Both the position numbers and the translations under genes were made by a program. 17,800 nucleotides of DNA. Source: Desulfuromonadales bacterium (GTDB taxonomy: Bacteria > Desulfobacterota > Desulfuromonadia > Desulfuromonadales > BM103). Location of the stretch: the NCBI GenBank assembly GCA_030630015.1, contig DAOVNV010000017.1, positions 1 through 17,800 of the forward strand. The letters run 5' to 3'. The notes below the pieces were generated by a model. It was not told the origin of the DNA and made no database searches. It saw only the letters and a program-made list of their open reading frames with translations. Of the stretch, positions 15,309 to 17,800 are shown piece by piece (position 1 is the first letter of the stretch; the number at the start of each line of letters is the position of its first letter).

Positions 15309-15320
15309 GCGCTATCATCC

Positions 15321-15339
15321 GGTCTTGCCAGTCAAGACC
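15321..15339 (+). promoter_or_regulatory. Leader hairpin next to the malic enzyme ribosome binding site
   Basis: GGTCTTG (15321-15327) pairs with CAAGACC (15333-15339) around a CCAGT loop. The stem ends one base before the strong Shine-Dalgarno AGGAGGT (15341-15347), which itself lies 9 nt before the ATG. It may affect mRNA stability or translation. Confidence 0.4.
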
Positions 15340-15356
15340 AAGGAGGTCAAAAGATC

Positions 15357-17615
15357 ATGTCGAAACGCCAGGATGCCTTGGACTATCACAGTAAGGGTCG
15401 CAAGGGTAAAATCGAAGTTATCACTACCAAACCGTGCAATACCAGCCGGGATCTTTCACTCGCCTACAGTCCGGGAGTCGCCGAGCCCTGCCTGGAAATT
15501 GAAAAGAATCCGAACGATGCGTATGAATACACTGCCAAGGGCAATTTGGTCGCCGTCGTTTCCAACGGCACCGCTGTGCTCGGTCTGGGTGACATCGGCG
15601 CCCTGGCCGGCAAGCCGGTCATGGAAGGCAAAGGCGTCCTGTTCAAGAGCTTCGCCGATGTTGACGTATTCGACATCGAACTGGACACCAAGGATTCCGA
15701 CGAAATAATTCGCACAGTCAAACTGCTTGAACCGACCTTCGGCGGCATCAACCTTGAGGACATCAAGGGTCCGGAGTGTTTCTATATCGAGGAAGAGCTC
15801 AAGAAGATCATGAATATCCCGGTCTTCCACGATGACCAGCACGGCACTGCGATCATCTCCGCGGCCGGCATGATCAACGCCCTCGAAATAGTCGGCAAAA
15901 AGATAGAGGATGTCAAAATCGTCGTCAACGGTGCCGGCGCGGCCGGCATCGCCTGTGCCAACCTGGCCATCACGATGGGCATCAATAAGAACAATGTCAT
16001 CCTGTGCGATACCAAAGGCGTTATTTACAAGGGGCGCACCGCAGGGATGAACGAATACAAGGAGCGCCTGGCAGCTGAAACTGATGCCCGCACCCTTGAA
16101 GATGCCATGAAGGGGGCCGATATCTTCTTCGGAGTCTCCGCTAAAGGCGCTCTGACCCAAGACATGCTGCGCTCGATGGCCAAAGATCCGATTGTCTTCG
16201 CCATGGCAAACCCCGATCCCGAGATCACCCCGCCCGAAGCAAAAGAGGTTCGCGGCGACGTGATCATCGGTACCGGCCGTTCCGACTACACCAATCAGGT
16301 CAATAACGTGCTTTGCTTCCCCTTCCTGTTCCGCGGCGCACTCGACACCCACGCCAGCGCGATCAACGATGAGATGAAACTGGCTGCTGTCAAGGCTCTT
16401 GCCGATCTGGCCAAAGAGGACGTACCCGACTCAGTCCGCAAAGCCTACGCCGGTGAAGATATCAAGTTCGGCCGCGAGTACATCATTCCTAAACCCTTTG
16501 ATCCGCGCGTCCTGCTGCACGTCGCTCCGGCCGTAGCCCAGGCAGCCATGGACACCGGCGTTGCCCGCCGCCCGATCGAGGATATGGACAAGTACCTTGA
16601 ACACCTTGAGTCACTGCAGGGCCGCTCCAAGGAAATCATGCGCGGTCTGATCAACAAGGCCAAGGCCAACCCGAAGCGCATCGTCTTCCCCGAAGGCGAC
16701 GAAGAGAAGATTCTGCGCGCTGCCCAGATCATCATCGATGAGGGCATCGCCGAACCAATCCTGATTGGCGAAGAGGATGAGATCCGCGCCAAAATCGCCG
16801 AGCTCCACCTTGACCTGGACGGCATCACCATCATCGATCCGCGCAGCAATGAAATGCACGAGGAGTACACCCAGGCATTCTTCGAGATGCGCCAACGCAA
16901 AGGCGTCACCCTGGCAGAGGCTCACCGGACTCTGTCCAGGAACCGCAACTACTTCGGCGCCATGATGACGCAGCAGGGCGATGCGGATGCAATGCTTTCC
17001 GGCATCAACCACCACTACCCGGAAACCATCCTCCCGGCCCTGGAAGTCATCGGCAAGCAGGAGGGTCTTTCAAAAGTCCACGGCATGTACATGATGGTCA
17101 CCAAGAAGGAAGCCGTGTTCTTCGCTGATACCACAGTCACCATCGAGCCGACCGCGGAAGAACTGGCCGAATGCGCCATTCTGACCGCCCAACAGGCCCG
17201 TCATTTTGAGGTCGAGCCGCGCGTAGCCATGCTGTCCTTCTCCAACTTCGGCAGCGCCATGCACCCGCTGACTGTCAAAGTCCAGAAGGCCACGGCCATG
17301 GTCAAGCAGCAGTGCCCTGATCTGGTCGTCGACGGCGACATCCAGGCCAACGTGGCGCTCGACCCTGACCTGGTCGAAAAGCAGTATCCTTTCTCAGAAC
17401 TCAAGGGTGATGCCAACGTCTTCATCTTCCCGGACCTGCAGTCCGGCAACATTTCCTACAAACTGCTCAACAAACTGGGCGAAGCGGAAGCGGTCGGCCC
17501 GATTCTGATGGGCATGAAAAAACCGGTCCACGTCCTGCAGCGTGGCGACGATGTCTCCGACATTGTCAACATGGCGGCTGTCGCCGTAGTGGACGCACAG
17601 ATAGCTGAAGGTTAG
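15357..17615 (+). CDS. maeB: NAD(P)-dependent malic enzyme, MaeB type (fused phosphotransacetylase-like domain)
   Basis: Converts malate to pyruvate and CO2 with reduction of NAD(P). The 752-residue product has the malic N-terminal domain with AYSPGVAEPC (catalytic Y37) and MEGKGVLFK (K92), plus PTFGGINLEDI. FHDDQHGTAI (157-166) carries metal-binding residues, and the Rossmann domain has NGAGAAGIACANLA (191-204). From about residue 425 to the end lies a phosphotransacetylase-like domain. In MaeB enzymes this domain is regarded as regulatory (acetyl-CoA sensing) rather than catalytic. Length matches full-length MaeB of about 750-760. The ATG is set by AGGAGGT at 15341-15347. Regulation appears layered (see upstream sites). 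NADP versus NAD preference is not decided by what I can see. Confidence 0.97.
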   Translation: MSKRQDALDYHSKGRKGKIEVITTKPCNTSRDLSLAYSPGVAEPCLEIEKNPNDAYEYTAKGNLVAVVSNGTAVLGLGDIGALAGKPVMEGKGVLFKSFADVDVFDIELDTKDSDEIIRTVKLLEPTFGGINLEDIKGPECFYIEEELKKIMNIPVFHDDQHGTAIISAAGMINALEIVGKKIEDVKIVVNGAGAAGIACANLAITMGINKNNVILCDTKGVIYKGRTAGMNEYKERLAAETDARTLEDAMKGADIFFGVSAKGALTQDMLRSMAKDPIVFAMANPDPEITPPEAKEVRGDVIIGTGRSDYTNQVNNVLCFPFLFRGALDTHASAINDEMKLAAVKALADLAKEDVPDSVRKAYAGEDIKFGREYIIPKPFDPRVLLHVAPAVAQAAMDTGVARRPIEDMDKYLEHLESLQGRSKEIMRGLINKAKANPKRIVFPEGDEEKILRAAQIIIDEGIAEPILIGEEDEIRAKIAELHLDLDGITIIDPRSNEMHEEYTQAFFEMRQRKGVTLAEAHRTLSRNRNYFGAMMTQQGDADAMLSGINHHYPETILPALEVIGKQEGLSKVHGMYMMVTKKEAVFFADTTVTIEPTAEELAECAILTAQQARHFEVEPRVAMLSFSNFGSAMHPLTVKVQKATAMVKQQCPDLVVDGDIQANVALDPDLVEKQYPFSELKGDANVFIFPDLQSGNISYKLLNKLGEAEAVGPILMGMKKPVHVLQRGDDVSDIVNMAAVAVVDAQIAEG

Positions 17616-17616
17616 C

Positions 17617-17653
17617 AAAAAAGGCCGGGCTGAAAAGCCCGGCCTTTTTTTTT
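17617..17653 (+). terminator. Strong intrinsic terminator after the malic enzyme
   Basis: GGCCGGGCT (17623-17631), GAAA tetraloop (17632-17635) and AGCCCGGCC (17636-17644) form a perfect 9-bp GC-rich stem. It is followed by nine T and preceded by six A, so it could also work on the opposite strand. Confidence 0.95.
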
Positions 17654-17688
17654 CGAGACGCGGAACGCGGGACGAGGGACGCGAAAAC
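17654..17688 (+). repeat. Heptad repeat array C
   Basis: Directly after the terminator T tract come four units in register: CGAGACG, CGGAACG, CGGGACG and AGGGACG (17654-17681). They are followed in phase by CGAAAAC (17682-17688). The layout is the same as array A. A shorter echo is seen at 17727-17747 (GTGAGAC, CGAGACG, AGAAAAA). Confidence 0.7.
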
Positions 17689-17717
17689 CCCAAAATAGAA
17701 ACATCATCACTTTGGGG
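17688..17717. repeat. Small inverted repeat next to heptad array C
   Basis: CCCCAAA (17688-17694) and TTTGGGG (17711-17717) are perfect inverted repeats 16 bp apart, starting exactly where the heptad array ends. No T tract follows, so a terminator role is unlikely. Confidence 0.45.
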
Positions 17718-17773
17718 TCATGAAAGGTGAGACCGAGACGAGAAAAACAACGGGTAAAATGAAAAGTGAACTA

Positions 17774-17793
17774 CCACGGGCTTACGCCCATGG
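17774..17793 (-). repeat. GNRA-looped palindrome at the right edge (REP or IS200/IS605-end-like)
   Basis: CCACGGGC (17774-17781) and GCCCATGG (17786-17793) pair around TTAC with one mismatch. On the minus strand the mismatch becomes a G-U wobble and the loop is GTAA, a GNRA tetraloop. Such hairpins are common in REP elements and at ends of IS200/IS605-family elements. The element is probably cut by the window edge, so its identity is open. Confidence 0.4.
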
Positions 17794-17800
17794 CATCTTA

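Larger units (their letters stand above)
14943..15356. other. Regulatory gap between yfcE-like gene and malic enzyme
   Basis: No coding sequence is supported here. The right half is AT-rich and holds a LacI-like dyad (15115-15130), a -24/-12 promoter (15144-15160), a -35/-10 candidate (15201-15230) and a 12-bp AT palindrome TAAAATATTTTA (15245-15256). It also holds a perfect 11+11 dyad (15286-15308), a 7-bp hairpin (15321-15339) and a strong Shine-Dalgarno (15341-15347). The left half (14943-15110) shows nothing I can name. Confidence 0.7.

Noticed and set aside
15456..16352. 298-codon minus-strand open frame opposite maeB
   Set aside because: It lies antisense to the malic enzyme; the length reflects the codon bias of the real gene, and no family features are seen.
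17720..17800. 27-codon open frame from an ATG to the right edge (MKGETETRKT...)
   Set aside because: It consists of heptad-repeat and hairpin sequence and has only a GGGG at very short spacing upstream. It cannot be judged without sequence beyond the edge.

Overview
The window reads as a chromosomal stretch from a free-living Gram-negative bacterium, most likely of the Desulfuromonadales/Geobacter group (Desulfobacterota). This is inferred from the gene set: a MaeB-type malic enzyme fused to a phosphotransacetylase-like domain, a phosphofructokinase with the PKTIDND signature, ExbB/ExbD, a GAF-containing chemoreceptor, and a mutS-amidase-glnD-xerD cluster. It also fits a -24/-12 (sigma-54) promoter in front of the malic enzyme. 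I cannot confirm the taxon without a search. No rRNA, tRNA, CRISPR array or complete transposase gene is visible.

Layout. (1) 1-7570, minus strand: a tight four-gene cluster transcribed mutS -> N-acetylmuramoyl-L-alanine amidase -> glnD -> xerD, with spacings of 3 nt, a 4-nt overlap and 19 nt. xerD is cut by the left edge. (2) 7571-7955: a 385-bp non-coding gap. It holds a minus-strand intrinsic terminator just upstream of mutS and a 129-bp compound palindrome flanked by 12-bp direct repeats. (3) 7956-9449, plus strand: an unrecognised 169-residue protein directly abutting a FieF-like cation diffusion facilitator with a Cys/His-rich tail. (4) 9453-13683, minus strand: exbB -> exbD -> pfkA -> chemoreceptor. 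The chemoreceptor converges on the transporter gene, and both stop codons lie inside one shared hairpin. (5) 13684-13900: a short gap carrying two oppositely oriented arrays of 7-bp repeats. (6) 13901-14942, minus strand: a YfcE-like phosphodiesterase gene and then a HIT-family gene. (7) 14943-15356: a 414-bp regulatory gap with a sigma-54 promoter, a possible sigma-70 promoter and three dyads. (8) 15357-17615, plus strand: the malic enzyme, closed by a textbook terminator. (9) 17654-17800: more heptad repeats and inverted repeats, cut by the right edge.

How the genes fit together. Most are housekeeping: mismatch repair, peptidoglycan cleavage, PII/nitrogen signalling, chromosome dimer resolution, glycolysis, C4/C3 carbon interconversion, proton-driven energisation of outer-membrane transport, and metal efflux. 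No defence island or biosynthetic cluster is present. The most unusual signals are non-coding: a family of phased heptanucleotide arrays, each followed in register by a GAAAA-containing unit, and the compound palindrome upstream of the unknown gene. The layered control region of the malic enzyme is the third point of interest.
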